From contig JBAZXY010000003.1 in assembly GCA_041659585.1 (NCBI GenBank), positions 1 to 40,218 of the forward strand: a stretch of 40,218 nt of DNA. The letters run 5' to 3'. Position numbers and translations under genes: made by a program. This DNA comes from UBA8518 sp041659585 (GTDB lineage: Bacteria > Patescibacteriota > Minisyncoccia > Moranbacterales > UBA2206). Positions 17,466 through 24,063 of the stretch are shown in pieces. Below the pieces are notes generated by a model, which saw only the letters and a list, made by a program, of their open reading frames with translations, searched no databases and was not told the origin of the DNA. The first letter of the stretch is position 1, and every line of letters begins with the position of its first letter.

Positions 17466-18233
17466 ATGAGTTTTTTCACAAAATTTTTTGCTGTTGAGGC
17501 TGACAAGGGTGCTGATGCTTTGATGAATATGCTGATAGGTTGGGATCCAACCAGCGCCACTGAAGCAGAAAAGCGCATGATTGCTGCAAAATTATCTGAA
17601 TTTTGCGTGAAGTGCGAAGAGGCCAAGAAAAAAATGCATAAAGAAGAGGCGGATGTTGTCGCTGTTAAAGCGCAGGCCGCTGACAAACTTGCCCTTGCCA
17701 AAAGTTGGCAGACACAAATAGCCGATCCTGCCACTGATGAAGGGCGCAAAAAGCAACTTGAAGATAAGTTGCCGGGGCTTATGGCTGAGTTGGCTCAGTT
17801 TGGCCCGAAAATTGACAAAGAAATTCGGGAAGCCGAAGTTGCCAAGCGACTCTTCAATACGTATGACCAGGTGGTTATCACCACCAACGAAAAGCTCCAG
17901 CAGAAAATCGCCCAAACTGATCAAAATCTGAGCGAACTGGAAATTGCTCGAGCCGAAAAAGCGCTGGCCAAGGAAGAGGTTGATGCGGCTCGCGTCCTGG
18001 CTGGAATTCAAAGGGCGAGCGATTCTTTCAATGTCGCCTCGGCTGCCATCGCCCAAAAGACGGCAACATTGCAGTCTGAAACGGCTGGCATGCAACGCGA
18101 AGCTGCGCTGTTGACGGCTAAAAACAAGGATGATGAATTTGTTGCTACCGAACTTGCCAAAATGAAAGGCACCGGCAATACAACCACATCCATCACCGAT
18201 CAGCTTGCCAGTTTGGAGGCAAAGCTGAAATAA
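17466..18233 (+). CDS. Coiled-coil protein, PspA/IM30-like architecture
   Basis: A 255-residue, almost entirely helical protein rich in Ala, Lys and Glu. The first ~25 residues (MSFFTKFFAVEADKGADALMN) could form an amphipathic helix, followed by long coiled-coil segments (about 40-120 and 130-215) and a short tail. This is the layout of PspA/IM30/Vipp1 membrane-remodelling proteins, but I see no decisive PspA signature, so it is an architecture call only. AAAAGGAG precedes the ATG. Last gene of its operon, ending at a strong terminator. Confidence 0.6.
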   Translation: MSFFTKFFAVEADKGADALMNMLIGWDPTSATEAEKRMIAAKLSEFCVKCEEAKKKMHKEEADVVAVKAQAADKLALAKSWQTQIADPATDEGRKKQLEDKLPGLMAELAQFGPKIDKEIREAEVAKRLFNTYDQVVITTNEKLQQKIAQTDQNLSELEIARAEKALAKEEVDAARVLAGIQRASDSFNVASAAIAQKTATLQSETAGMQREAALLTAKNKDDEFVATELAKMKGTGNTTTSITDQLASLEAKLK

Positions 18234-18267
18234 CCCTATCAAATCCTAATCCTAGGAAGTGACCGCT

Positions 18268-18308
18268 AAAAGCCCTAATCATATAAATTATGATTAGGGC
18301 TTTTCTAT
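18268..18308 (+). terminator. Intrinsic terminator after the PspA-like operon
   Basis: Perfect 16-bp stem (18268-18283 with 18289-18304, AAAAGCCCTAATCATA arm), loop of five, T-rich tail. The symmetric A/T flanks could make it bidirectional. Confidence 0.9.
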
Positions 18309-18332
18309 TTCACAATAGTCTCGTGCATCTGG

Positions 18333-18361
18333 TTGACTTAATGCTTATACAATGCTAAGAT
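18333..18361 (+). promoter_or_regulatory. Promoter for the rhomboid gene
   Basis: TTGACT (18333-18338), 17-base spacer, TAAGAT (18356-18361), identical in both hexamers and spacing to the promoter at 10588. Confidence 0.6.
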
Positions 18362-18428
18362 ATTATTTCCTTTGGGAAAAATGTAGACCCGTTCTTTTAA
18401 TTAAAAATCGACCGTGAGGAGAGAAAAA

Positions 18429-18983
18429 ATGAAAGAATTCACGAAAAATATTGAATTGTCCGCTGGCATCGTACTGTTATTGTGGGTTATTTATTTTGTG
18501 GGCTTATTATTACCATTCCACATTCAAAATCTAGGCATCCACCCTCGCAGCCTAGCTGGCTTGATTGGAATTTTGCTTGCCCCATTCATTCATGCGCATT
18601 TTTTCCATATCGCTGCCAATAGCTTGACCCTGCTTATTTTATTGCTAATTACACTTACCCATAACCGCTCTGTGGCTTTTGGCGTGATATTAATGATAAT
18701 CATCATGGGTGGCTTGGGCACATGGCTTTTTGGCAGCAGCAATTCTGTGCATATTGGCGCAAGCGGTGTTATTTTTGGCCTCATTGGATATTTGCTTTCT
18801 CTTGGATATTATCAAAGAGATTTCAAGTCTGCCATAGTTTCACTGCTTGTTTTCTTTCTCTATGGAGGAGCATTGATTTTCGCCATGATCCCAACAATCG
18901 GAATCAGTTGGACTGGCCATGTTTTTGGCTTTCTTGCGGGAGTGTATATAGCCAAGAAAACCAAACTCATGGAAATAAAGTAG
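18429..18983 (+). CDS. Rhomboid-family intramembrane serine protease
   Basis: A 184-residue integral membrane protein with about six hydrophobic helices. The rhomboid signatures are all present: HAHFFHIAANSL (56-66ish; His56, His60 and Asn64, family HxxxHxxxN), GASG with the nucleophile Ser112, and WTGHVFGF with catalytic His164. It would cut transmembrane substrates within the bilayer. It is a short, minimal rhomboid with no extra domains. I chose ATG 18429, preceded by GAGGAGAG; an in-frame GTG at 18414 sits inside that ribosome-binding site and is unlikely. Monocistronic between its own promoter and terminator. Confidence 0.9.
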   Translation: MKEFTKNIELSAGIVLLLWVIYFVGLLLPFHIQNLGIHPRSLAGLIGILLAPFIHAHFFHIAANSLTLLILLLITLTHNRSVAFGVILMIIIMGGLGTWLFGSSNSVHIGASGVIFGLIGYLLSLGYYQRDFKSAIVSLLVFFLYGGALIFAMIPTIGISWTGHVFGFLAGVYIAKKTKLMEIK

Positions 18984-19004
18984 AAAGTACGAATGAATGT
19001 GTGG

Positions 19005-19038
19005 CCTCTGGGAAGAGAAATTTTCCCAGAGGTTTTTT
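19005..19038 (+). terminator. Intrinsic terminator after the rhomboid gene
   Basis: CCTCTGGGAA (19005-19014) pairs with TTCCCAGAGG (19023-19032), then TTTTTTA. Confidence 0.9.
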
Positions 19039-19104
19039 ATGTAAAAAAATAATGCACAGTTAGGTGGACGTCCCTTGGAATGGACAGCCGCATTTTTTGC
19101 AAAC

Positions 19105-19140
19105 AAATTTAAAATGGCGGGAAAGGTTCTTCCCGCCATT
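19105..19140 (-). terminator. Minus-strand intrinsic terminator after the HD gene
   Basis: Stem 19113-19123 with 19130-19140 (AATGGCGGGAA arm). On the minus strand it is followed by TTTAAATTTG, and it lies 16 bases past the stop of the minus-strand HD gene. Confidence 0.82.
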
Positions 19141-19155
19141 AATAGGGTTAATGTT

Positions 19156-19794
19156 CTAGCGCCGCAGTTGAACGATAGAACGGTTGAGGTTGTTTCTAGC
19201 TTTATCCTCGTATTTTCTTTGGAAATAATCCGTCATGTAAATCGACGGTTTATCGAGGAACCACTGGAGAATCTCGGCACGTTTATTTCGGAAAATGTCT
19301 TCCGGAACAAACGCATATTCTTGGCGAATCCGCCTTTCGTACTCATTGAAAACCGGTTGCGCTTGCCCGAAAATGGCCAGGTCAATATCAATGGTCAATT
19401 GCGAGTCGTGATCAATAGGCATGTCACGGTGAGCGGTGTGACGGATATGCATCGCCACTTTTTGAGTGAATTCTTGTGAAAGACCCATTCTCCGGCAGAT
19501 GCCTTCGGCGAATCTGGCACTGCGCTCTTCATTGTCCGCACTCATAAAATCCATTTCGCTATCATGCAGTATAAGCGACAACTCCAAGGGGTTGATATTT
19601 TCAATCAATCCACGTGGGATTTGATACAACTCACGAACACAAAAATCTATATGACCATGGAATGTGTGATAGGCACGTTGTGGAGTTCGATATGTCGCTT
19701 CTATTTCTTGGTAGAAACTGCGCCAATCTCCTTGCGCACCGACTCTTTTGAACCAGGCATGAAATTTTTTCTGGAGATATTTTTCTATGGGCAT
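19156..19794 (-). CDS. HD-superfamily metal-dependent phosphohydrolase (COG4339-like)
   Basis: A 212-residue soluble protein with the HD metal-site pattern: YHTFHGH (42-48), HD at 77-78, and a DIDLAIFG segment (136-143) that is characteristic of the COG4339 group of predicted HD phosphohydrolases; NEERSARFAEGI after the HD pair also fits. The substrate is unknown, perhaps a nucleotide or phosphoester. The start ATG (complement at 19792-19794) follows AAAGGAGATCGCT; the open frame runs 28 codons further upstream into the preceding gene without support. It lies 13 bases downstream of the CoaD-like fusion gene, so the two form one operon. Confidence 0.82.
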   Translation of the reverse strand: MPIEKYLQKKFHAWFKRVGAQGDWRSFYQEIEATYRTPQRAYHTFHGHIDFCVRELYQIPRGLIENINPLELSLILHDSEMDFMSADNEERSARFAEGICRRMGLSQEFTQKVAMHIRHTAHRDMPIDHDSQLTIDIDLAIFGQAQPVFNEYERRIRQEYAFVPEDIFRNKRAEILQWFLDKPSIYMTDYFQRKYEDKARNNLNRSIVQLRR

Positions 19795-19807
19795 TAGCGA
19801 TCTCCTT

Positions 19808-20845
19808 TTATAAATTTTTTGCAAACTCTTCAGCTTTTTGCTGGAGTTCAGTGACAGTTGTGCTGGTATCAACCGCATAGAAACGGAATTGATGTTTTTC
19901 GGCTAGGGAGCGTGACTCGGAAAGTCCAGGGATTGCATCTGCGAAACGAGCGTGCTGCTCGGTGCCGCGATTTACAAGGCGCCGGTGATTTTCTGCCTGA
20001 TTGGCACAACCGACATAGAGAACTTTATGGCCCACATAGCGATAGAGTTCTTTGCCAGCCTTCAGTCCGTAGGGGATTTCCAAAAAAACGTTTGAATTTT
20101 TTGGAACTTTTCTCAAGGCTTTGGCCAAGCAGTTGAACCAAAACGGAGCGACAAAAGCGGTCATTTCCTGAGCATGTTCAATGGCCAAGGCGATAAGGTC
20201 AGCGTTTTTACCGAACTTTTCAAAAAGCAAGGGTTTGATCGTCTTGGAAAAAGGATCGGTGTTGATATGGACGTTGGTAGCGTCAATTTTAGCAAGCATT
20301 TCAAGAAAAGTAGACTTACCGGACCCGGGTCTTCCGACAACCATAAACAGGTTTTTAGCATCCAGTACTTTTTCAAGAAGCTGGGTGATGATGGCGGGTG
20401 GAACAACTTCCGACAGAGTCTTGAAATCAAAAGCTTGTGCCGCCTGCCTAACTTTGGAAGCGGAAATTTCTTGGAAGGCTTCCTCGGCCAAGAGGTATAA
20501 GATCTTATCGATACCAAACATTTCTTTATTAAGCTTCATGACGCGCTTTTCATTGTCCATGTCATTTTCATCGCGCACACCGCGGATCATGACAATATTC
20601 GCAAAATCTGCGCTTTCCTGCGAATATTCGGTAAACGTTTTCACGCAGACATTGGATGGCATGGGATAATGTTGCCACATCATCTTGCATTCTTCCTCAG
20701 AAAACCAACGGGTCCGATCCTTCTCCGGGTTAGTCGAGCAGACGATGATGATTTCTGGAAAAATTTCTGCCGCCCTCTCGACAATGCGAAAGTGTCCACG
20801 TGTTGGGGGAGTGAAGCATCCGGGATAAACAAAAACATTTTTCAT
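19808..20845 (-). CDS. CoaD-like nucleotidyltransferase fused to a CoaE-like P-loop kinase
   Basis: A 345-residue two-domain protein. Residues 1-160 are a phosphopantetheine-adenylyltransferase-like domain: YPGCFTPPTRGH (7-18, family GSFDPxTxGH), IRGVRDENDMDNE (88-98 region) and ISASKVRQA (127-135, family ISSTxVR). Residues 165-345 are a P-loop kinase with Walker A GRPGSGKST (171-179), and a late VGCANQAENHRRLVNRG segment that resembles the adenine/CoA-binding VxCxxxxQxxRxxxR motif of dephospho-CoA kinase. Together this would give the last two steps of CoA synthesis in one chain, as in animal COASY. The second half is divergent from bacterial CoaE and could act on another substrate. CAAAGGAGGCC gives the start. 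Confidence 0.75.
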   Translation of the reverse strand: MKNVFVYPGCFTPPTRGHFRIVERAAEIFPEIIIVCSTNPEKDRTRWFSEEECKMMWQHYPMPSNVCVKTFTEYSQESADFANIVMIRGVRDENDMDNEKRVMKLNKEMFGIDKILYLLAEEAFQEISASKVRQAAQAFDFKTLSEVVPPAIITQLLEKVLDAKNLFMVVGRPGSGKSTFLEMLAKIDATNVHINTDPFSKTIKPLLFEKFGKNADLIALAIEHAQEMTAFVAPFWFNCLAKALRKVPKNSNVFLEIPYGLKAGKELYRYVGHKVLYVGCANQAENHRRLVNRGTEQHARFADAIPGLSESRSLAEKHQFRFYAVDTSTTVTELQQKAEEFAKNL

Positions 20846-20934
20846 GCGAGGCCTCCTTTGTTTTTAATTGTTAACGTGCTTGAGGATAGTATAAGCGATA
20901 AAAAACTTTTGCGTGGTCTGGAAAGAGGTTATTC

Positions 20935-20963
20935 TTGACAAGATGTAAAAAAGGCTGTAAGCT
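20935..20963 (+). promoter_or_regulatory. Probable promoter for the second TrmB-type gene
   Basis: TTGACA (20935-20940), 17-base spacer, TAAGCT (20958-20963), in the spacer divergent from the CoaD-like gene. The -10 is imperfect; a TATAAA occurs at about 20978. Confidence 0.45.
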
Positions 20964-21014
20964 AGGGTTAAATTAGTATAAAAAGTGACGAAAATTTTCG
21001 ACACCACATTATTT

Positions 21015-21773
21015 ATGAATAATTTAAAGGCAATCACCAAACAACTTAAGGAGCTGGGTTTTAACCATAACGAGGCTAAAGTATATGTGGCATTGACACA
21101 ATTAGGAGAAGATAATGCCACTAACATTGCAAAAAAGGCGGACTTGCCAAGGACAACAGTCATCAGTATCTTGAAGAAATTAGAAAAGGAAAAATATATC
21201 TCTATCCAGCGATACCGGGGGAAAAGTGTTTTCTGGATCGAATCTCCTCAGATGCTCAAGCAGGCGTTCTTAAGTCGCGTGAAGATGGCAGACGAATTGA
21301 ATGATCTGTTGTCTGATTTGTATCGCTCGGAAGCGGATTTTCCTTATGCTAAAATTTATGACAGCAAAACTAATATTAAAACTTTTATTGAAAAAACCAT
21401 TCTGGATTTGGAAAAGAAAAGCACGATTTTCACGATAGAAAGCGCAAATTCTGGAAATTATCATAAAATTTTATCCGAGGATTTTTTCTATGCTATGCTC
21501 AGATTGAAGAAGGAGAAGGGCATCGTTACCAAGTCACTAGTGGTGGCAGATTCAATAAAGAATATTCATCCGAAAAAAATGGAACAGCAGTCCATTATTT
21601 TGCGCGAAATGCCCGAAGAAATTGAATTCAAGGCTTCTTTTTGGATAATCGGAGATATGCTAGTGTTATTTTCCGGCAAGTATCCTTTTATTGTCGCCGT
21701 AAATCACCGGATCATTACTTACAGCATGAAAAGCATTTTTGATTATCTGTGGAATATTTCAGGGAAGAAATAA
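21015..21773 (+). CDS. TrmB-type transcriptional regulator
   Basis: A 252-residue regulator from the chosen ATG, with an N-terminal winged helix-turn-helix (residues about 5-70; LKELGFNHNEAKVYVALTQLG then DLPRTTVISILKKLEKEKYI, the TrmB pattern) and a C-terminal effector region with a helical linker. It is a distant relative of the other TrmB-type protein in this window; both share the same length and layout. There is no Shine-Dalgarno; an in-frame GTG at 20985 would add ten residues before the conserved domain. It is divergent from the CoaD-like operon and immediately upstream of nrtR, but its targets cannot be read from sequence. Confidence 0.85.
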   Translation: MNNLKAITKQLKELGFNHNEAKVYVALTQLGEDNATNIAKKADLPRTTVISILKKLEKEKYISIQRYRGKSVFWIESPQMLKQAFLSRVKMADELNDLLSDLYRSEADFPYAKIYDSKTNIKTFIEKTILDLEKKSTIFTIESANSGNYHKILSEDFFYAMLRLKKEKGIVTKSLVVADSIKNIHPKKMEQQSIILREMPEEIEFKASFWIIGDMLVLFSGKYPFIVAVNHRIITYSMKSIFDYLWNISGKK

Positions 21774-21818
21774 TTTCACTAAAAACATGCATCGCAATCT
21801 TTGTTGGGAGGGCACCGC

Positions 21819-21866
21819 TTTACAAAACCGAAAAAACATGCTATTATGGTGTCATACATACACTAA
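21819..21866 (+). promoter_or_regulatory. nrtR promoter with overlapping NrtR operator
   Basis: TTTACA (21819-21824), 17 bases, TATTAT (21842-21847). An operator-like site, ATGGTGT-CATACAT-ACACTAA (21846-21866), begins at the -10 and covers the start point, with the GT-N7-AC core at 21851-21861. This placement suggests autorepression. Confidence 0.7.
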
Positions 21867-21876
21867 TAACAATATT

Positions 21877-22566
21877 ATGAAAATTAAAAACAACCCTGAC
21901 AGCGAACAATTGATTATCGGTCCCGCTTTGGCGGTCGACACGCTGATCTTCACCATCCGTGAAGGCAAGCTCAGTGTGTTGCTGATCAAAATCGGCAGTG
22001 GCCCCTATCAAGGGAAGTGGGCGCTTCCAGGGGGAATTGTGCCGATTAACGAAACCTTGGACGAGGCTGCTCGCAATATTCTGGAGAAAAAAGCCGGTCT
22101 CAAAGGCGTGTATATGGAGCAGTTGTACACCTTCAGTGACGTCAAGCGGGATGTGCGTGGCCGGATGGTTTCCGTGGCCTATTTCGCGCTGGTGGACAGT
22201 GACAAATTCGCGCTTAAGACCATGGATTATTACACGGACATCCAATGGAAGGAGTTGGATCATTTGCCAAGAATGGCCTTTGATCACAAGGAAATCATCC
22301 AGTACGGTTTTGCCAGACTGCAAGCCAAGATAGAGTATACCAACATTGCCTATGGCTTGTTGCCGGCGGAATTTACCTTAAGTGAATTGCAGGCGGTCTA
22401 TGAAATTATTTTGGAACGCGCACTGGATAAACGGAATTTCAGGAAAAAAATATTAGCCTTGGGCATTGTACAAACCGCAAAGGGTCTCCGCCGAGGAGGA
22501 GTGTCTCGACCAGCACAACTATACCGTTTCACCCAACGCTCGCTCATGCTGGCGCAAATTTTGTAA
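21877..22566 (+). CDS. nrtR: NrtR, Nudix-related repressor of NAD metabolism
   Basis: A 229-residue protein with an N-terminal Nudix fold (about 12-150) and a C-terminal winged helix (about 157-229). The C-terminal part carries typical NrtR wording: LLPAEFTLSELQAVYEIIL, LDKRNFRKKIL and a final RPAQLYRF. In known NrtR proteins the Nudix part senses ADP-ribose and the winged helix binds operators of NAD synthesis genes. The Nudix box here (52-75) keeps GG...E and the final GL but replaces the catalytic RE and EE pairs with NI and KK, so hydrolase activity should be lost, in line with a pure sensor. ATG 21877 lacks a Shine-Dalgarno and lies about 23 bases from the predicted transcript start. It precedes the NAD salvage genes it presumably represses. 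Confidence 0.92.
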   Translation: MKIKNNPDSEQLIIGPALAVDTLIFTIREGKLSVLLIKIGSGPYQGKWALPGGIVPINETLDEAARNILEKKAGLKGVYMEQLYTFSDVKRDVRGRMVSVAYFALVDSDKFALKTMDYYTDIQWKELDHLPRMAFDHKEIIQYGFARLQAKIEYTNIAYGLLPAEFTLSELQAVYEIILERALDKRNFRKKILALGIVQTAKGLRRGGVSRPAQLYRFTQRSLMLAQIL

Positions 22567-22584
22567 AAGTATCAAATAGAATAT

Positions 22585-22622
22585 AAAAAAAGCGCATTAC
22601 CTACGCGGAAGGCGCTTTTTTT
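22585..22622 (+). terminator. Intrinsic terminator after nrtR
   Basis: AAAAAAAGCGC (22585-22595) pairs with GCGCTTTTTTT (22612-22622). A and T runs on both sides allow function in both directions. The 593-base gap from nrtR to pncA contains this, a long palindrome, a promoter with operator and a structured leader, all listed separately. Confidence 0.85.
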
Positions 22623-22650
22623 AATGGCAAGTTATTTTATTATAGAGCCC

Positions 22651-22812
22651 AAGGTTCCCCGCAAGAATAAATCTCACATTCCGCACTCATCTTCACACCA
22701 TCTTTATTTAAAAAAATCCTCAAAGTATATCGATACATTCTCAAATTTTTTTAAACAAATCTGGCGCAAATATAAGCACGGACTTGTAAAAGTTATTCTT
22801 GCGGGGAACCTT
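22651..22812. repeat. 162-bp long imperfect palindrome with 20-bp perfect ends
   Basis: Ends 22651-22670 (AAGGTTCCCCGCAAGAATAA) and 22793-22812 are exact reverse complements. The inner arms (22671-22724 and 22738-22792) also align with one single-base gap: of about 54 positions some 34 pair normally, 12 differ by transitions and 8 by transversions. The loop is about 22725-22737. All 12 transitions are C-A or A-C mismatches in the plus strand, which become G-U pairs in a minus-strand RNA. It could be a palindromic MITE-like element or a minus-strand structured RNA. No target-site duplication is visible, and no second copy was found in the window. Confidence 0.8.
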
Positions 22813-22832
22813 AGTAGCGGGGTTTTTTGGAG

Positions 22833-22841
22833 TTATCCACA
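22833..22841 (+). promoter_or_regulatory. DnaA-box-like sequence upstream of the pncA promoter
   Basis: TTATCCACA, within a 13-base block AGTTATCCACAGG that ends six bases before the -35. The same 13 bases occur at the same place upstream of the promoter at 28151. It could be a DnaA site or the site of another regulator. Confidence 0.4.
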
Positions 22842-22849
22842 GGGGATGC

Positions 22850-22884
22850 TTGACAATAAATATATAGTGTATATAATACACAAT
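22850..22884 (+). promoter_or_regulatory. pncA operon promoter with NrtR operator
   Basis: TTGACA (22850-22855), 16 bases, TATAAT (22872-22877). The operator-like site ATAGTGT-ATATAAT-ACACAAT (22864-22884) completely covers the -10, with GT-N7-AC at 22869-22879. Repression by blocking RNA polymerase is the natural reading. Confidence 0.75.
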
Positions 22885-22947
22885 ATAGAGATGAGAGCAG
22901 ACCTAAAAAATAATCCCTATACACAGCAAGTTCTTTAGCAAGTCCAA

Positions 22948-23086
22948 TGAAACACGATAACTACTTTTCGAGGAAGGCTTTTTCTCGAGATCCTTTCTCC
23001 TGCGCATTGAGTTAGTCGTGTTTCACAATGGCGAAGGAAATAAAGGACCTCGATAAAAAGCCCTGCTCAAGAAGAGCGGGGTTTTT
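22948..23086 (+). promoter_or_regulatory. Structured leader with attenuator upstream of pncA
   Basis: In the pncA 5' leader a long outer stem (TGAAACACGA at 22948-22957 with TCGTGTTTCA at 23016-23025, extended by TAACT/AGTTA) encloses a local hairpin (22968-22975 with 22981-22988). Segment 22976-22989 (GGCTTTTTCTCGAG) can instead pair with 23049-23062 (CTCGATAAAAAGCC), 13 of 14 positions. That second segment contains the left foot of an intrinsic terminator (stem 23061-23068 with 23074-23081, then TTTTT). Terminator and long-range pairing exclude each other, the pattern of a riboswitch or other attenuator. No known riboswitch class is recognised. Alternatively the segment is a terminated small RNA. 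Confidence 0.55.
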
Positions 23087-23159
23087 GTCGTCTTGGAATA
23101 GTTTACAAATTATTTCAAGGCAAGGTTCTTTTACAATTAATACAAAAGGAGGATACATT

Positions 23160-23987
23160 ATGGCTAGAAAAATTTCGGCTCATCTCATTATCATCGATCC
23201 GCAGAAGGATTTTATGGACGATGCTACAGCTGCTTTGCCGGTGCCGGGTGCCAATGAGGATATGCGGCACGTGGCCGCGATGATTGATCGCATTGGAGTA
23301 AAACTGGAGGATATCCATGTCACGCTCGATTCTCATCGGGTGATTGATGTGGCGCACCCCGGCATGTGGCGAGACCAAAATGGCGACCAACCGGCGCCGT
23401 TTACTATCGTCACTGTCCAAGATATCCAAGCGGGTATCTGGACTCCGCGAAATCCTGTGTTTCGCCCGCGCCTGCTGGCCTATGCCCAGGCGTTGGAACA
23501 ACAAGGTAATTATCCGCTCATGGTTTGGCCGGAACATTGCCTGATTGGCACGCCTGGTCACAATGTACAAGAGGATTTAGTGAAAGCGCTGCAACGCTGG
23601 GAGCGACAAGCCTTTGCCAATGTGGATTATGTCACCAAAGGCACCAATGCCTTTACGGAACATTATGGGGCATTGATGGCAGAGGTACCGGATCCGCAAG
23701 ATCCGTCTACCGGTCTCAACACCCAATTCCTGGAGATCCTGATGCGAGCGGATATAGTGGCGATTGCCGGTGAGGCACTTTCTCATTGTGTGAGATCTAC
23801 CGTCCAGCAAATTGCAGATAATATCGGCGAGGATCACATCAAAAAATTCTACATTTTGACTGATGCGGTCAGTCCTGTGCCGGCTGTGCCGAATGGCCCG
23901 GATTTTCCAGCCATGGCTCAGCAGTGGCTCAAGGATATGGAGGCTCGGGGAATGGCGTTGACCACCACCGAAGCCTTTCTCAACTAA
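23160..23987 (+). CDS. pncA: Nicotinamidase
   Basis: Hydrolyses nicotinamide to nicotinate, the entry step of deamidating NAD salvage. The 275-residue isochorismatase-fold protein has the catalytic triad Asp13 (IIDPQKDF), Lys160 (DYVTKG) and Cys210 (EALSHCVRST), and metal ligands in TLDSHR (Asp57, His59), AHPGMW (His66) and the WPEHC region (His126). It is longer than E. coli PncA (about 213) because of insertions at about 68-120. AAAAGGAGG before ATG 23160 fixes the start; the frame is open back to 23028, through the attenuator, but without a ribosome-binding site. First gene of the NrtR-controlled operon. Confidence 0.93.
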   Translation: MARKISAHLIIIDPQKDFMDDATAALPVPGANEDMRHVAAMIDRIGVKLEDIHVTLDSHRVIDVAHPGMWRDQNGDQPAPFTIVTVQDIQAGIWTPRNPVFRPRLLAYAQALEQQGNYPLMVWPEHCLIGTPGHNVQEDLVKALQRWERQAFANVDYVTKGTNAFTEHYGALMAEVPDPQDPSTGLNTQFLEILMRADIVAIAGEALSHCVRSTVQQIADNIGEDHIKKFYILTDAVSPVPAVPNGPDFPAMAQQWLKDMEARGMALTTTEAFLN

Positions 23988-23998
23988 GGAATCTATGC

Positions 23999-24034
23999 GG
24001 TTTGGTTGCCAGATAAATATCCGGCAACCAAACC
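23999..24034 (+). other. Intercistronic hairpin between pncA and the vWA gene
   Basis: Perfect 12-bp stem GGTTTGGTTGCC (23999-24010) with GGCAACCAAACC (24023-24034), and no proper T tract. It may stabilise or process the polycistronic mRNA. Confidence 0.55.
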
Positions 24035-24063
24035 CAAACTTTTAGAAAAAAGGAGGATGCAGA

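Noticed and set aside
22624..22938. Plus-strand open frame of 104 codons between nrtR and pncA
   Set aside because: It runs through the terminator tail, the long palindrome and the pncA promoter/operator, and has no ribosome-binding site; the product is low complexity.
22948..23086. Leader as 6S RNA, SRP RNA or RNase P RNA
   Set aside because: None of the conserved core motifs of these RNAs could be found; it is treated as an attenuator candidate instead.
23028..23159. In-frame N-terminal extension of pncA from ATG 23028
   Set aside because: It would cross the terminator stem, has no ribosome-binding site and precedes the conserved nicotinamidase start; ATG 23160 has AAAAGGAGG.
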